From CBDBBY01 sp965203215 (GTDB taxonomy: Bacteria; Pseudomonadota; Alphaproteobacteria; Rhodobacterales; Rhodobacteraceae), in the NCBI GenBank assembly GCA_965203215.1, contig CBDBBY010000001.1, positions 4,030,001-4,094,000 of the forward strand: a DNA stretch of 64,000 bases, read 5' to 3'. This document shows positions 1 through 8,885 of the stretch, in pieces. The notes beneath the pieces were generated by a model that was not told the origin of the DNA, made no database searches, and saw only the letters and a list, made by a program, of their open reading frames with translations. Within the stretch, counting starts at the first letter, position 1. Every line of letters begins with the position of its first letter. Both the position numbers and the translations under genes were made by a program.

Positions 1-1470
1 CATGATGCCGACCGTTTCACGCACGGCTTTCACCTCGGCTGCGACGATGTCGTCGACTGCGGTTCGATTGAAGGAATAGTGATCCTCTTGCGCCACGCCG
101 CCGCGGGCGAACCAGCGCGGCCGTTCAAATCCGTATACTTCTTCATGCACCGCGCCTTTTGATTTCAGCATGCCGTGAAGCGGGGAGGGCTTGATCGGCC
201 GTCCCGCAAGGCGGTTGAAATGCGGAAACGGGATTTCGTGGCGCAGGCAGTAATCCTCCTCGGCCTTCACCACCTGCCAATCCTTTGAGGCATAGCTTCC
301 GAAGCGGCGCGGATCGTACTCGCGCATCGAGATATCGGCCGCCCCGCGCACCATCCATCGCGCCAATTCGCGCGTCAGTCCGGGCCCCCATCCGATCCCG
401 ATCTGCGTTCCGCAGCAACACCAGTAGTTGCGAGCGCCCGGCGCGGGGCCGATCAGCGGATTGCCGTCGGGCGGGTGGCTGATGGCGCCGTGAACTTCGC
501 GCTGAATGCCGAGCTCGGCAAAGACCGGCATTCGGTTCAGGCTTTCTTCGAGGTAGGGCATTACGCGATCATAATCGGCGTCGAACAACCAGTTCTCATA
601 GTCCCACGGGCAATGGTCGCGCCAAACCGAGTTCGGGTTCTCTTTCTCGTAGATGCCGATCAGCCCGCGCTTCTGCTCCATTCTGATGTAGCCCGAGACT
701 TTTTTGTCGTCGCGGATGACGGGCAGTTCGGCATCCAGCGCCTCGAATTCGGGCACGGGCTCGGTCACGAAGTAATGGTGCGTCATGGAGGTCGTCGGCA
801 ATTGAAGCCCCGACCATTCGCCCATTTGCCGTGCGTATGTGCCGCCCGCATTGACCACATGTTCGCATGAGACCGCGCCTTTGTCGGTCTCGACGACCCA
901 TTCGCCGTTCGGCGCCTGGGCGATATTGGTTGCACGGCATCGACGCATGATCTTCACGCCGTTTTGCCGGGCCCCGGCGGCCATTGCCCAAGTGATGTTT
1001 GTTGGATCCGCATGGCCGTCGTCGGGTGTATGCAGGGCGCCCAGCACGCCGTCGATGTTATAGAACGGATGCAGCTGCGAGATTCTGTCAGGTCCGACCA
1101 ATTCAGTGTTGAAGCCAAGCGACCGTCCGACCGACAAGGTGTGGCGCAGCCAATCCATCTCGTCTTCGGCATAAGCCAGCCTTAGCGAGCCGCACCCATG
1201 CCAAGTGACGGGCTGGCCTGTTTCGGCCTCCAGCCCGCCGGAATAAAGGCCGATATTGTAATCGACGCATCTGCCCAGACCGAAGCTGGATGTGGAATGG
1301 GTGATCTGGCCCGCAGCGTGCCAAGTGCTGCCCGACGCAAGCTCCGATTTTTCCAGCAGAACCGTGTCGCTCCCCCAGCCTTCATGTCCGAGATGATAGG
1401 CAAGACCCACGCCCATGACGCCGCCGCCGACGATGACAACGCGCGCGTGAGTTGGAAAGTCGTTCGACAC
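1..1470 (-). CDS. FAD-dependent dehydrogenase with aminomethyltransferase-like C-terminus (dimethylglycine/sarcosine dehydrogenase family), 3' part outside window
   Basis: About 490 N-terminal residues are visible and the gene continues past the left edge. The chosen start is GTG at 1470, because the ATG next to it is out of frame. The N-terminus has a DAO-type FAD-binding motif (VVIVGGGVMGVGLAYHLG) followed by a STWHAAGQ segment typical of this family. Near the left edge the protein reads GAVHEEVYGFERPRWF, the usual entry into the folate-binding GcvT-like domain. Family members are about 800 residues and oxidatively demethylate dimethylglycine, sarcosine or related N-methyl amines, passing the one-carbon unit to tetrahydrofolate. 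It is divergent from an RpiR regulator. The exact substrate cannot be read from sequence. Confidence 0.88.
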   Translation of the reverse strand, partial: MSNDFPTHARVVIVGGGVMGVGLAYHLGHEGWGSDTVLLEKSELASGSTWHAAGQITHSTSSFGLGRCVDYNIGLYSGGLEAETGQPVTWHGCGSLRLAYAEDEMDWLRHTLSVGRSLGFNTELVGPDRISQLHPFYNIDGVLGALHTPDDGHADPTNITWAMAAGARQNGVKIMRRCRATNIAQAPNGEWVVETDKGAVSCEHVVNAGGTYARQMGEWSGLQLPTTSMTHHYFVTEPVPEFEALDAELPVIRDDKKVSGYIRMEQKRGLIGIYEKENPNSVWRDHCPWDYENWLFDADYDRVMPYLEESLNRMPVFAELGIQREVHGAISHPPDGNPLIGPAPGARNYWCCCGTQIGIGWGPGLTRELARWMVRGAADISMREYDPRRFGSYASKDWQVVKAEEDYCLRHEIPFPHFNRLAGRPIKPSPLHGMLKSKGAVHEEVYGFERPRWFARGGVAQEDHYSFNRTAVDDIVAAEVKAVRETVGIM

Positions 1471-1538
1471 GGCGGCATTCCTGTTCGAGACGCATTTTCT
1501 CTTGACACCATAAGCGAACAAAAATACCGTCGTCAACA

Positions 1539-2426
1539 ATGAATGGGACAAATGTTTCAAATACGATTCTGGAGCGTTTGGCGGGCGAGCTGTCGGAGCT
1601 GACGCCCGAGGCGCGCAAGGCGGCCACCTACGTGCTGGAAAATCCGCGCGATGTGGGCGTGTCCACGGTGCGCGAGATTGCCGAAGCCGCCAATGTGAAG
1701 CCGAACACGATTTTGCGCATGGCCTCGCAGGTTGGCTTTGAGGGGTACGAGGATTTTCGCGCCCCTTTCCGGGACGCGATCCGACGGGGCGCTGCGGACT
1801 TTCCCGACCGTGCGCGCTGGTTGCAGGACATCCGCAAGTCGGGCCATTTGGGCGGGCTTTATGCAGACATGGCGCGCGATGCGCTGGCGAATGTCGAAGA
1901 AACGTTCGCCAACATATCGACAGACGAGTTGAAAGCCGCTGCGGATGCGATCTGGACTGCGCGCCGCGTGCTCACCCTTGGCGTCGGCGTGAACAATTCG
2001 CTCGCTCGCAATTTCACTTATCTGGCCTCCACCGGCATGACCGAGTTTCACGCCATTCCGCGTCCCGGATCCACGCCCGTCGATGATCTGGCATGGGCGG
2101 ACAGACGCGACGTGCTGATCGCATTGACATGCAAGCCTTATCGCTCCGAAGTGGTGGAGGCCGTGACCATCGCGCGCGAGCAGGGCATGAAAATCGTCGC
2201 CTTGTCCGACAGCCCCGCCAGCCCGATCATCCTCGAAGCCGACCACGGCTTCGTGGTTTCGGTGGACACGCAGCAGTTCTTCCCGTCTTCCGTCAGCATC
2301 ATCGCGCTGCTGGAGACGCTGCTGTCTTTCGTGGTCGCGGTTGCCAGCGACGAGGTGGTCGAGCGGGTCGAAACATTCCACAGGCGCCGCCATCAGCTTG
2401 GCCTTTACCACAAGGAGCCGAGATGA
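1539..2426 (+). CDS. MurR/RpiR family transcriptional regulator
   Basis: The 295-residue protein has an N-terminal helix-turn-helix of the RpiR type (about residues 1-80, including VREIAEAANVKPNTILR) and a C-terminal SIS sugar-isomerase-fold domain (about 120-260). RpiR proteins are ligand-responsive activators or repressors, usually of neighbouring catabolic genes. The gene sits between a divergent N-methyl-amine dehydrogenase and a Rieske oxygenase whose ATG overlaps its stop in an ATGA junction. It therefore probably controls this local amine pathway. The ligand is unknown. Confidence 0.93.
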   Translation: MNGTNVSNTILERLAGELSELTPEARKAATYVLENPRDVGVSTVREIAEAANVKPNTILRMASQVGFEGYEDFRAPFRDAIRRGAADFPDRARWLQDIRKSGHLGGLYADMARDALANVEETFANISTDELKAAADAIWTARRVLTLGVGVNNSLARNFTYLASTGMTEFHAIPRPGSTPVDDLAWADRRDVLIALTCKPYRSEVVEAVTIAREQGMKIVALSDSPASPIILEADHGFVVSVDTQQFFPSSVSIIALLETLLSFVVAVASDEVVERVETFHRRRHQLGLYHKEPR

Positions 2427-3502
2427 TTGAGCCGATCCGATCACTGGCGGCCAAATACTATACCGATCCAGAGGTGTTTCGTCTGGAGTCCGAAAGCCTT
2501 ATGGCAAGGACATGGCAGTTTGGGTGCCATGCGTCGGAATTGGCTCAAACGGGAGACTATGCGACCTTCGAGATCGCTGGAGAGAGCTTGTTCGCGATTC
2601 GCGGTCGCGACGGCAAAATCCGCGTCTTCTACAACGTCTGCCAGCACCGCGCGCACCAGTTGGTCGACGGAACCGGCACCAAGCGCGTCGTAGTCTGTCC
2701 CTATCATGCGTGGACCTATGAATTGACAGGCGAACTGCGCGCCGGGCCCAATATCAAGGCGGTCGAAGGTTTCGACGCGTCCAGCATCCGCCTGAGTGAA
2801 GTGCGCGCCGAAGAGTTCCTCGGCTTCGTGTTCGTCAACCTCGACCCGGATGCGGCTCCGATGGAGGAATGGTTTCCCAAGGCGCGGGCCGAGCTGCAGG
2901 AATGGGTGCCGAATTGGGCCGAACTCGCACCGTTGGAATGGGTCGAAATTCCTGAGAGCTGCAATTGGAAGGTGTCGGTCGAGAACTATTCCGAATGCTA
3001 TCATTGCTCGCTGAACCATCCGACATTCGCGAATGGCGTGGTGAAGCCGGAAACCTATGACATTCAGCCCCAAGGCATGTGCCTGCGACACACAACAGAA
3101 TGCCAAAGCCTCGATGACATGACCTATGACATTCAGTCCGGCTTTGCCCATCACGACGAGTATTCCAGTTGGTTTCTATGGCCGATGTTCTCGTTTCAGG
3201 TTTATCCCGGGAATGTGCTGAACACCTATCATTGGCGTGCAATTGACGCCGGTCATGTGGTTGTCTGGCGGGGCTGGCATTCCGTCGGCGGCGAGGAGGA
3301 TGCAAAAATTCGACAACTGGCCGTGCAAGATCGTGAAACGACAGTGGAGGAAGACATCCAGTTGGTCGAATCCGTTCAGCGCGGTCTTGGCTCGCGCGGA
3401 TACCGTCCCGGACCTTTGGTTATCGATCCATGCGGCGGGGTGAACTCTGAACACCCTGTCATGCATCTCCAGCGTTGGATGAAAGAGGCGATTCACGGCT
3501 GA
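2423..3502 (+). CDS. Rieske non-heme iron oxygenase, alpha subunit type
   Basis: The 359-residue protein has a Rieske [2Fe-2S] site (C73-x-H75 and C92-P-Y-H95) and a mononuclear iron site in a NYSECYHCSLNH segment (N188, E191, H194, H199). The length and the NYSECYHC motif fit the single-component group that includes choline, glycine-betaine, carnitine and stachydrine oxygenases. The start is the ATG at 2423, overlapping the RpiR stop by four bases (ATGA), which implies translational coupling. With the divergent dimethylglycine/sarcosine-type dehydrogenase, N-demethylation of a quaternary amine is the favoured role (inference). No reductase gene is visible beside it. Confidence 0.9.
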   Translation: MIEPIRSLAAKYYTDPEVFRLESESLMARTWQFGCHASELAQTGDYATFEIAGESLFAIRGRDGKIRVFYNVCQHRAHQLVDGTGTKRVVVCPYHAWTYELTGELRAGPNIKAVEGFDASSIRLSEVRAEEFLGFVFVNLDPDAAPMEEWFPKARAELQEWVPNWAELAPLEWVEIPESCNWKVSVENYSECYHCSLNHPTFANGVVKPETYDIQPQGMCLRHTTECQSLDDMTYDIQSGFAHHDEYSSWFLWPMFSFQVYPGNVLNTYHWRAIDAGHVVVWRGWHSVGGEEDAKIRQLAVQDRETTVEEDIQLVESVQRGLGSRGYRPGPLVIDPCGGVNSEHPVMHLQRWMKEAIHG

Positions 3503-3682
3503 AACCTTTGCAAAGCCGAGGCGACGAAGCGGCGATCAAAAGGTGTTTCCATGCCAAACGGGCATCATAGATCCGCCTTGCGGTTGATGCGGAAAATTCC
3601 GCCGCGGCCGCGAAAAGGGTCGCGAGGCATTGTCGAACCATGTGCGGACAAAGACCGTCGCCACAAATTGAAGGGGTAGGAC

Positions 3683-4063
3683 ATGAGTTTATTTGATGAG
3701 GATCTGTTCCAGAAAGGATTGGCGCAACGCAAATCGACGCTCGGTGTGGAATACGTCGAGAAGAACCTCGCCGCCGCAGATGGCTTCACCCGCCCCTTCC
3801 AGGAAGCGATGACCGCTTGGTGCTGGGGTTTCGGTTGGGGCGACGATGTGATCGATGCCAAAACGAGATCCATGATGAACCTGTCGATGATCGGCGCTTT
3901 GGGAAAAATGCATGAATGGGAAATCCATTGTCGCGGCGCTATCAATAACGGCGTCACGCAAGATGAAATCCGTGCGATCATCCACGTGATCGGCATCTAC
4001 TGCGGCGTGCCTCAAGCTTTGGAATGCTTTCGCGTGGCACGAAAAGTCCTTGAGGGCGCATAG
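3683..4063 (+). CDS. Carboxymuconolactone decarboxylase family protein
   Basis: The 126-residue protein matches the small CMD/AhpD-like fold: a helical protein with the conserved stretch WGDDVIDAKTRSMMNLSM, then EWEIHCRGAINNGVT and a C-terminal helix ending in ARKVLEG. True 4-carboxymuconolactone decarboxylases are about this length, but many relatives act on other substrates or have unknown roles. It lies 180 bp after the Rieske gene on the same strand, with AAGGGGTAGG before the ATG as ribosome-binding site. No other protocatechuate-pathway gene is next to it, so pcaC is not assigned. Confidence 0.85.
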   Translation: MSLFDEDLFQKGLAQRKSTLGVEYVEKNLAAADGFTRPFQEAMTAWCWGFGWGDDVIDAKTRSMMNLSMIGALGKMHEWEIHCRGAINNGVTQDEIRAIIHVIGIYCGVPQALECFRVARKVLEGA

Positions 4064-4283
4064 CTGGACAACAACGATTTCGTCCCAGCCCCTTGCATTC
4101 AGCTATCCGAACACTGAGAGCTGCCATTCATGCAATGCCGACCGCAGCGTGGTCATGGAGCGGACCACACTACGAGCCGGTCATTGCCGCGATGAACACC
4201 CGGGCCGCAAGGCTCAATCGTCATGCCGGCAACAATTCGGCAGGTGACAACAAGAAGTCTATGAAAAACAGCGAAAATTCCTT

Positions 4284-4330
4284 GTGAATATTCACGTTGC
4301 ATTGCTTGAATATCCCTTTTAGGATATACA
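4284..4330 (+). promoter_or_regulatory. Promoter and operator of the vapBC-like module
   Basis: A perfect 12-bp palindrome GTGAATATTCAC lies at 4284-4295. It is followed by a sigma-70-like promoter: TTGCTT at 4302-4307, a 17-bp spacer and TATACA at 4325-4330. An inverted repeat ATATCC (4310-4315) / GGATAT (4322-4327) sits between the two promoter boxes and overlaps the -10, as expected for an autoregulatory TA operator. The antitoxin ATG is 25 bp downstream, with AGGAGG before it. Confidence 0.7.
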
Positions 4331-4354
4331 CCTATCAAGCAGGAGGACGAGAAA

Positions 4355-4600
4355 ATGCCGCTCTACATTCGCGACGATGCCGTTAATGCGCTGGCTGAAA
4401 AGGTCATGAAGGCGACCGGAGCCAAAACCAAGACCGACGCAGTTCACAAGGCTTTGCAAGCACAACTCAAAGCAGAGATGAACCGAAAGCCGCTCTTGGA
4501 CAGGCTGCAACCGATATTGGACCGCGCCGACCAGATTGGCGAGCCTGATCCCGACTTTGACATGAAGAAATACACCGACGAAATGTGGGACAATATGTGA
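4355..4600 (+). CDS. VapB-type antitoxin
   Basis: The 81-residue protein resembles Rv0623/PSK-type VapB antitoxins. It has an N-terminal beta strand plus helices (LYIRDDAVNALAEKVMKATG, then KTKTDAVHKALQ) for DNA binding, and an acidic C-terminal tail (PDPDFDMKKYTDEMWDNM) of the kind that wraps around the toxin. The start is supported by AGGAGG nine bases upstream. The stop overlaps the toxin ATG by one base. It probably represses its own promoter at 4284-4330. Confidence 0.88.
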   Translation: MPLYIRDDAVNALAEKVMKATGAKTKTDAVHKALQAQLKAEMNRKPLLDRLQPILDRADQIGEPDPDFDMKKYTDEMWDNM

Positions 4601-5019
4601 TGTTCATCGACGCTTCTGCCGTTGTCGGCATCTTGCGCAAAGAGCCCGGCTATCAGGATCTGGTGCGCCGTATCGAGCATGTGTCTAGTCAGTTGTACAC
4701 ATCGCCACTCGCCCGGTATGAAGCCAGCGTTGCCTTTGCTCGGTCCCGCTCTGGCAAACACGCGACCCCGTCCTCTGAGGCTCTTGCCGAATGTGCTGAA
4801 GTCGTCAGCAGATTTCTCAACGAGCTTTCGGTGCAGGATATTCATATCACGGGCGACATTGGCGACGCCGCGGTCCGCGTCGCAGGAGAATACGGGCGCG
4901 CAACAGGGCACCCGGCAGATCTGAATTTCGGAGATTGCTTTGCCTATGCTTGCGCAAAGGCATATCGCGTCGGTCTCATTTACAAAGGCGATGATTTCGC
5001 AAAGACCGATTTGGCATGA
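4600..5019 (+). CDS. VapC-type PIN-domain ribonuclease toxin
   Basis: The 139-residue PIN-domain protein starts MFIDASAVVGIL, with catalytic Asp4. It has an acidic residue in the middle (RYEASVAF) and the C-terminal PIN motif DLNFGDCFAYACAKA. PIN toxins of TA systems cleave tRNA or rRNA. The ATG at 4600 was chosen over upstream in-frame starts because it gives the canonical N-terminus and a one-base TGATG overlap with the antitoxin. The coding sequence looks intact. Confidence 0.9.
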   Translation: MFIDASAVVGILRKEPGYQDLVRRIEHVSSQLYTSPLARYEASVAFARSRSGKHATPSSEALAECAEVVSRFLNELSVQDIHITGDIGDAAVRVAGEYGRATGHPADLNFGDCFAYACAKAYRVGLIYKGDDFAKTDLA

Positions 5020-5202
5020 CCAAGACTAAGATCAGCACACCCGCCGCAATCGAAACCGCAGCGCGCCGCTCGCAAGCCGCTTTCAGCAATCCTTGACTCG
5101 GCATGTCCAAATGCCCGCGACCGTGCGGGGTTGGCAAGCAGGCAAGTTCACTTGTTGCTTGATTTCTGCCGGCTTCCAACCGACATTCGAAGAGAGAGAA
5201 TC

Positions 5203-5382
5203 ATGAGCATGAACATCATGACCGAAGCTGAAGTCGAACTTGCGGACGAAAAGCTGCGCGCCGAAGTGGTCAAGCTGATAGCTGAAACACGGCGGATCAG
5301 TGTCGGTGCATTTTTCGTGCCCTTTCTGGCGGCTGCCGGGTTGATGGGCGCGGCAGCCGTAGTCGTCAAACTCTTCCTCTAA
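5203..5382 (+). CDS. Small membrane protein of unknown function
   Basis: This short gene encodes about 59 residues. The first 30 are charged and helical (EVELADEKLRAEVVKLIAET) and are followed by one or two hydrophobic segments (VGAFFVPFLAAAGLMGAAAVVVKLFL). A purine-rich AGAGAGAG precedes the ATG. Small alphaproteobacterial proteins with a K/E-rich amphipathic helix and a C-terminal membrane hairpin are common, but no function is recognised. It may be transcribed alone. Confidence 0.55.
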   Translation: MSMNIMTEAEVELADEKLRAEVVKLIAETRRISVGAFFVPFLAAAGLMGAAAVVVKLFL

Positions 5383-5750
5383 CGGAAAGCGGTCTTTCAG
5401 GATCACTTTTCTGCGTTTCCGCATCGGGTTCGGACGGGACCCCATAAGGTTAATCAACAAACCTCCCAAGCTGAACAGTCCAACAATGGTTGCTGGCGAC
5501 GCAATGTCGAAAGAATCAGCTTTCTCGCCCTTGACGCGCCATCAAAAGACTGGAGCGCGAAATCCGTTGCGGACCGGCGTCCCGCCGATGGCGTGGCCTG
5601 AAGCCTCCTCCTGCGGGAAAGGGCGATTTGTGCCGCCAACGTTCTTTGATCTGATGTCCGCATGTCATTGCGCTTTGGAAAAGCCCACAGTTCACGGATC
5701 TGCGCGTGATGGCTATGGCAAATCAAGGTAATACTGCCGCCTCAGATGGC
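5383..5750. other. Non-coding stretch before the MITE
   Basis: No gene with a recognisable protein was found. The open frames here are short, overlap one another and have no family features. There is no clear terminator. The stretch ends at the left 9-bp target duplication of the miniature element. Confidence 0.5.
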
Positions 5751-5759
5751 GTGTTCCGT

Positions 5760-5877
5760 TTAGAGCGTTTTTCACTAAGTTTGACCCAGTTTAATCTGAA
5801 AATTCTCCAATCTCCGTTGGGCTTTAACAGGATAGGGGATGGGTACAGTGGGTCAAACTTAGTGAAAAACGCTCTAA
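5760..5877. mobile_element. Miniature inverted-repeat element (MITE) with 9-bp target duplication
   Basis: The 118-bp element has terminal inverted repeats that match perfectly over 29 bases: arms at 5760-5788 and 5849-5877, the outer part reading TTAGAGCGTTTTTCAC. It is bracketed by the direct repeat GTGTTCCGT at 5751-5759 and 5878-5886, which is a clean target-site duplication. The 60-bp interior has no coding capacity. A non-autonomous element mobilised in trans by a transposase that makes 9-bp duplications is the simplest reading. No second copy is visible in this window. Confidence 0.85.
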
Positions 5878-5975
5878 GTGTTCCGTACGCATCGAACTCA
5901 GAAGTTCTTGCTTTGCATCCGGATAGACAGCCGCAAACCCGCTGCTCGCAAAGACCGCTGCCGCATGGCTCTGAT

Positions 5976-6254
5976 TTATTGCGCGCGCCGGTTCTTCTGC
6001 GCTTCCATATACGAGCGCAACACTGCGTTCATGCGAGTCAAGTGACCTTTGCCGCCAGCACGGAAAAACTCAAGCACATCGGCATCAACCCGAAGGTGCA
6101 CCGATTGCTTCGGCTGACGTTCAACAATCTCAGCATCGTCCCAAAAACCCTCTGGCATATCCAAAGCCTGCGCGTCTTTGCCCGGCGCCGAAACTTCGCC
6201 TCGGCGATGCATTGCCCTGATTTCTTCAAGGGAAGCTCTCTTGATATTTTTCAT
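5976..6254 (-). CDS. brnA: BrnA-family antitoxin
   Basis: The 92-residue protein starts MKNIKRASLEEIRAMHRRGE and has the BrnA ribbon-helix-helix region toward its C-terminus (QSVHLRVDADVLEFFRAGGKG, then MNAVLRSYMEAQ). The start at 6254 is chosen over longer frames because it gives the family N-terminus. It overlaps the upstream brnT gene by 29 bases, the normal BrnT-BrnA order. BrnA neutralises BrnT and represses the pair. The sequence looks intact. Confidence 0.92.
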   Translation of the reverse strand: MKNIKRASLEEIRAMHRRGEVSAPGKDAQALDMPEGFWDDAEIVERQPKQSVHLRVDADVLEFFRAGGKGHLTRMNAVLRSYMEAQKNRRAQ

Positions 6255-6498
6255 AGTCCTTCCGACCTCCCTTCCGAGCGGAGATGAGCCGGATATTTTC
6301 CCCACGCGGGGTGTGAACAACGACGAATGCCATCCCGTCCACCAAGCCAAGCGAAGTGAAACGCTCCTCGCCATAATCCAGCCGGTCGTCAATTTTAGTG
6401 AGGGTTGATCCCTCAAAGATCAAAGCAGCATGGATCAAATCCACACCATGCTTGGAGATATTTTGCCGACGCTTTTCGTCGTCCCATTCGAATTTCAT
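6226..6498 (-). CDS. brnT: BrnT-family ribonuclease toxin
   Basis: The 90-residue protein has the BrnT hallmarks: MKFEWDDEKRRQNISKHGVD at the N-terminus, a central beta sheet, and the C-terminal segment ENIRLISARKGGRKDYEKY. BrnT is a RelE-fold ribonuclease that blocks translation. It is the first gene of a minus-strand operon with brnA. Unlike the second brnT at 15215-15481, this one is uninterrupted. Confidence 0.93.
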   Translation of the reverse strand: MKFEWDDEKRRQNISKHGVDLIHAALIFEGSTLTKIDDRLDYGEERFTSLGLVDGMAFVVVHTPRGENIRLISARKGGRKDYEKYQESFP

Positions 6499-7188
6499 AG
6501 CATTTGCCTAATCGAAGGTAAGTTATTTTGGTCATGTCGTGCACCCCTTTGATCAAAACCTATAGGTTTCATCCTTACGACCTTCCAAGTGTCGCTCTAG
6601 GAGCCGTGTAGTCGTTTTGTGGACACATTGCAAGAGCTGAGTCATTTCAAATTCTTGGCAGAGAGAAATCCCGTGCCAAGGCATGGGACTGCGTGCTATG
6701 CTCCGGCCGGCAATGTCGGCCGCCGCTCCAAACCAATCACGTCCCATCTCCTTTTTGGCGCGCGGGCCCGGAAACCATCTCGTCCCGAGCCGCCGCGGCC
6801 AAATGGTCGCCCGAACATGCTTGTTTCGGCCCAAAGGGTAAGGTTCGCTTTTGCTGATAGTCAGCGGAAAGCCGCGCGGGGCTCTCATAGTATCTGCTGA
6901 TAGGGCAGGAGACCGACGCGCAATAGTGTGCTCACTCGGCCTTGGCATTCTTCAATATTGGGGCTGCTGCCCCCGGGCGGGGTCGATCCCATCGTCCCTG
7001 TGTCAATAAGCATCCTGTATCGAGCCGGTCGAGGGTCAAGCGCCGAACGTTGCGCGTCGTCTCTGTGTCAAAAAAACCCCGGTTCCTCCCGTTGTCCACA
7101 ATTTATGTGAGCAATTCGGTCCGAATAACCTATGCCATAAATTGATTTCCTGCCTAAGAATAAGCCGAGATCTCGTTCGCAACTCAAT
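6499..7188. other. Non-coding or decayed stretch between brnT and the ArsR gene
   Basis: This 690-bp stretch holds the brnT promoter region at its left end. I found no recognisable coding sequence. Open frames of up to about 130 codons exist on both strands but overlap each other and show low-complexity Arg/Pro-rich translations typical of spurious frames. No RNA gene was recognised. Confidence 0.45.
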
Positions 7189-7878
7189 TCAGATAGCTGA
7201 AAAGATTATGCTGTTAAGGCCAAGGGTGCCTGTGAAAAACTGAACGCCTTCATCGGATACCGAGACAGACCGATCATCTCGCGAGCGGCAAATATACTTG
7301 CGATCCAGAAGCTGGCTGGCGATAGCTGAACCCAATGAACCCGCCACATGCGGCAAGCGCTCACTCCAATCCACGCACCGCGGCGAAGTCTTTCGTCGTT
7401 TTGAAACCACCGCTGCCAAGTCGATTCCCAGCTGCTTGTAGATGGGATGCCCACCCTGCGGCAGGCTATACCGGTCATCGCGCAATTCCAGCGCTCCTAT
7501 TTGAACCAGTCTCCGGGAGACCGCTACTCCGAGTTCTCCTGCAAGATGGTCGTAACAGAGCCGAGCTTTTTTCAGGCTTGGCGCAATAGGGCTTTGCGGT
7601 TTCGGATGCGTTTGGCCGGGCAATCTGACAGCCAGTCCTTCCAAGAGGCTGGCCACTTCGCTGCCGGCAATCTCGAAATAGCGAAATCGCCCGCACTTCC
7701 GCACTTTTATCATTCCTGCATTTTGAAGATCATTCAGGTGACTGCTGGCGGTTTGGCTGGACACACCTGCCCGATAAGCCAGCTCGCCGGCGGGAAGCGC
7801 TTTTCCACCCATCAAAGCCAACAGTATCTGCACACGGCTTTCATGGCCGATCATGCGTCCAAATTCGATCAAATCCAT
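7189..7878 (-). CDS. ArsR-family winged-helix transcriptional regulator
   Basis: From the ATG at 7878 (AAAGGG six bases upstream) the protein is 229 residues. The winged helix-turn-helix covers about residues 1-95: MIGHESRVQILLALMGGKAL, then AYRAGVSSQTASSHLNDL and a wing (IKVRKCGRFRYFEI). The long C-terminal region is typical of the larger ArsR relatives that bind organic ligands or lack metal cysteines. A TTG start at 7989 would add 37 residues and place it five bases after the EamA stop. It likely regulates the upstream exporter gene with which it forms an operon. Confidence 0.88.
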   Translation of the reverse strand: MDLIEFGRMIGHESRVQILLALMGGKALPAGELAYRAGVSSQTASSHLNDLQNAGMIKVRKCGRFRYFEIAGSEVASLLEGLAVRLPGQTHPKPQSPIAPSLKKARLCYDHLAGELGVAVSRRLVQIGALELRDDRYSLPQGGHPIYKQLGIDLAAVVSKRRKTSPRCVDWSERLPHVAGSLGSAIASQLLDRKYICRSRDDRSVSVSDEGVQFFTGTLGLNSIIFSAI

Positions 7879-7994
7879 CCCAATCCCTTTGTCCGGCTCC
7901 GCCGCGTCTTGCAGATCAATCCGCAACAAGAGTTTTTGAATCGCCCCGGGCTTTCCAGAGATTTTTTCAACACCTGCGTCGCGGGTCAACGGCG

Positions 7995-8885
7995 CTACGC
8001 ATTGCGAGCTTCCAATCCATTTTTGGGCGTTTCTGCAGTGCTGGCCAAAATGTAGATCACTGAAGCAATAAGAACTGAACTGCCGCCCGCAATCATGGGA
8101 ATGGTGATCCGCTCGTCAAAGAGCAGAAACGCCCAGATCGGCGCAAGAGGGATTTCCGAGAGGCCAATTAGTGCTGCGGCAAGCGCGGGAACGCGGGAAA
8201 CGCCTAACAGATACACGCCGAACCCGAGTCCGACATTGACCAAACCGTACAGAGCGAGCCACACGAGATCTTGGGAGGAGGCGGACATGCTCTGAGAAAA
8301 GGGGAGCACAAGAATGGCGGCTATGAAGCCTGACAAATATGCCGATTTCATCGCGTCGGCGTCCGGGAAGAACTTTGCAGCAACAGTCACTGCCGCCATG
8401 AAAAACGTCATCAAAAACGCAAGACCTATCCCAATCAGGTCGCCAAAATTCTGCCCTCCCCAAACCAGAACGGCGACGCCCGAACCGCTAAGGACGGTTG
8501 AAATCAAGCCGGTCGCGGTCAGCGGGTCATTCAATGCCAACCATGCGATCAGCATCGTGACCAAAGGCATCGCGCCATAGACAAACGAAACATTGGCGAT
8601 TGAAGTGAAGAAAAAAGCGGAAATGAAGCACATCATTCCCAAGGCTGACAGAAGGGCAATGACGAATTCACCAAGCTTGAATTGGAAAAGTTCTCGAAAG
8701 CTTCTGGGCTTCTTCACCAGAATGTAGATCAGCGCGACGCTGCCGCCACCGAACATCGATCTCCACAAGAGCGTCGTCGGTATGTCCGTTGAAACAACGC
8801 GCGTGAAGAGACCGGCGGTGCTCCACGCCAAAGCCGCGGCGAACACGAACAAAACTCCAACTCCGTATGATCGTGACACCGCCAT
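7995..8885 (-). CDS. EamA/DMT-family membrane transporter
   Basis: The 296-residue protein has ten predicted membrane segments arranged as two EamA repeats: first half about 10-140, second half about 150-285, including the motif GLSEIPLAPIWAFLLFDERI near the end of the second repeat. DMT-family proteins usually export amino acids, metabolites or toxic compounds. The ArsR-type gene follows on the same strand. The substrate cannot be inferred. Confidence 0.9.
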   Translation of the reverse strand: MAVSRSYGVGVLFVFAAALAWSTAGLFTRVVSTDIPTTLLWRSMFGGGSVALIYILVKKPRSFRELFQFKLGEFVIALLSALGMMCFISAFFFTSIANVSFVYGAMPLVTMLIAWLALNDPLTATGLISTVLSGSGVAVLVWGGQNFGDLIGIGLAFLMTFFMAAVTVAAKFFPDADAMKSAYLSGFIAAILVLPFSQSMSASSQDLVWLALYGLVNVGLGFGVYLLGVSRVPALAAALIGLSEIPLAPIWAFLLFDERITIPMIAGGSSVLIASVIYILASTAETPKNGLEARNA

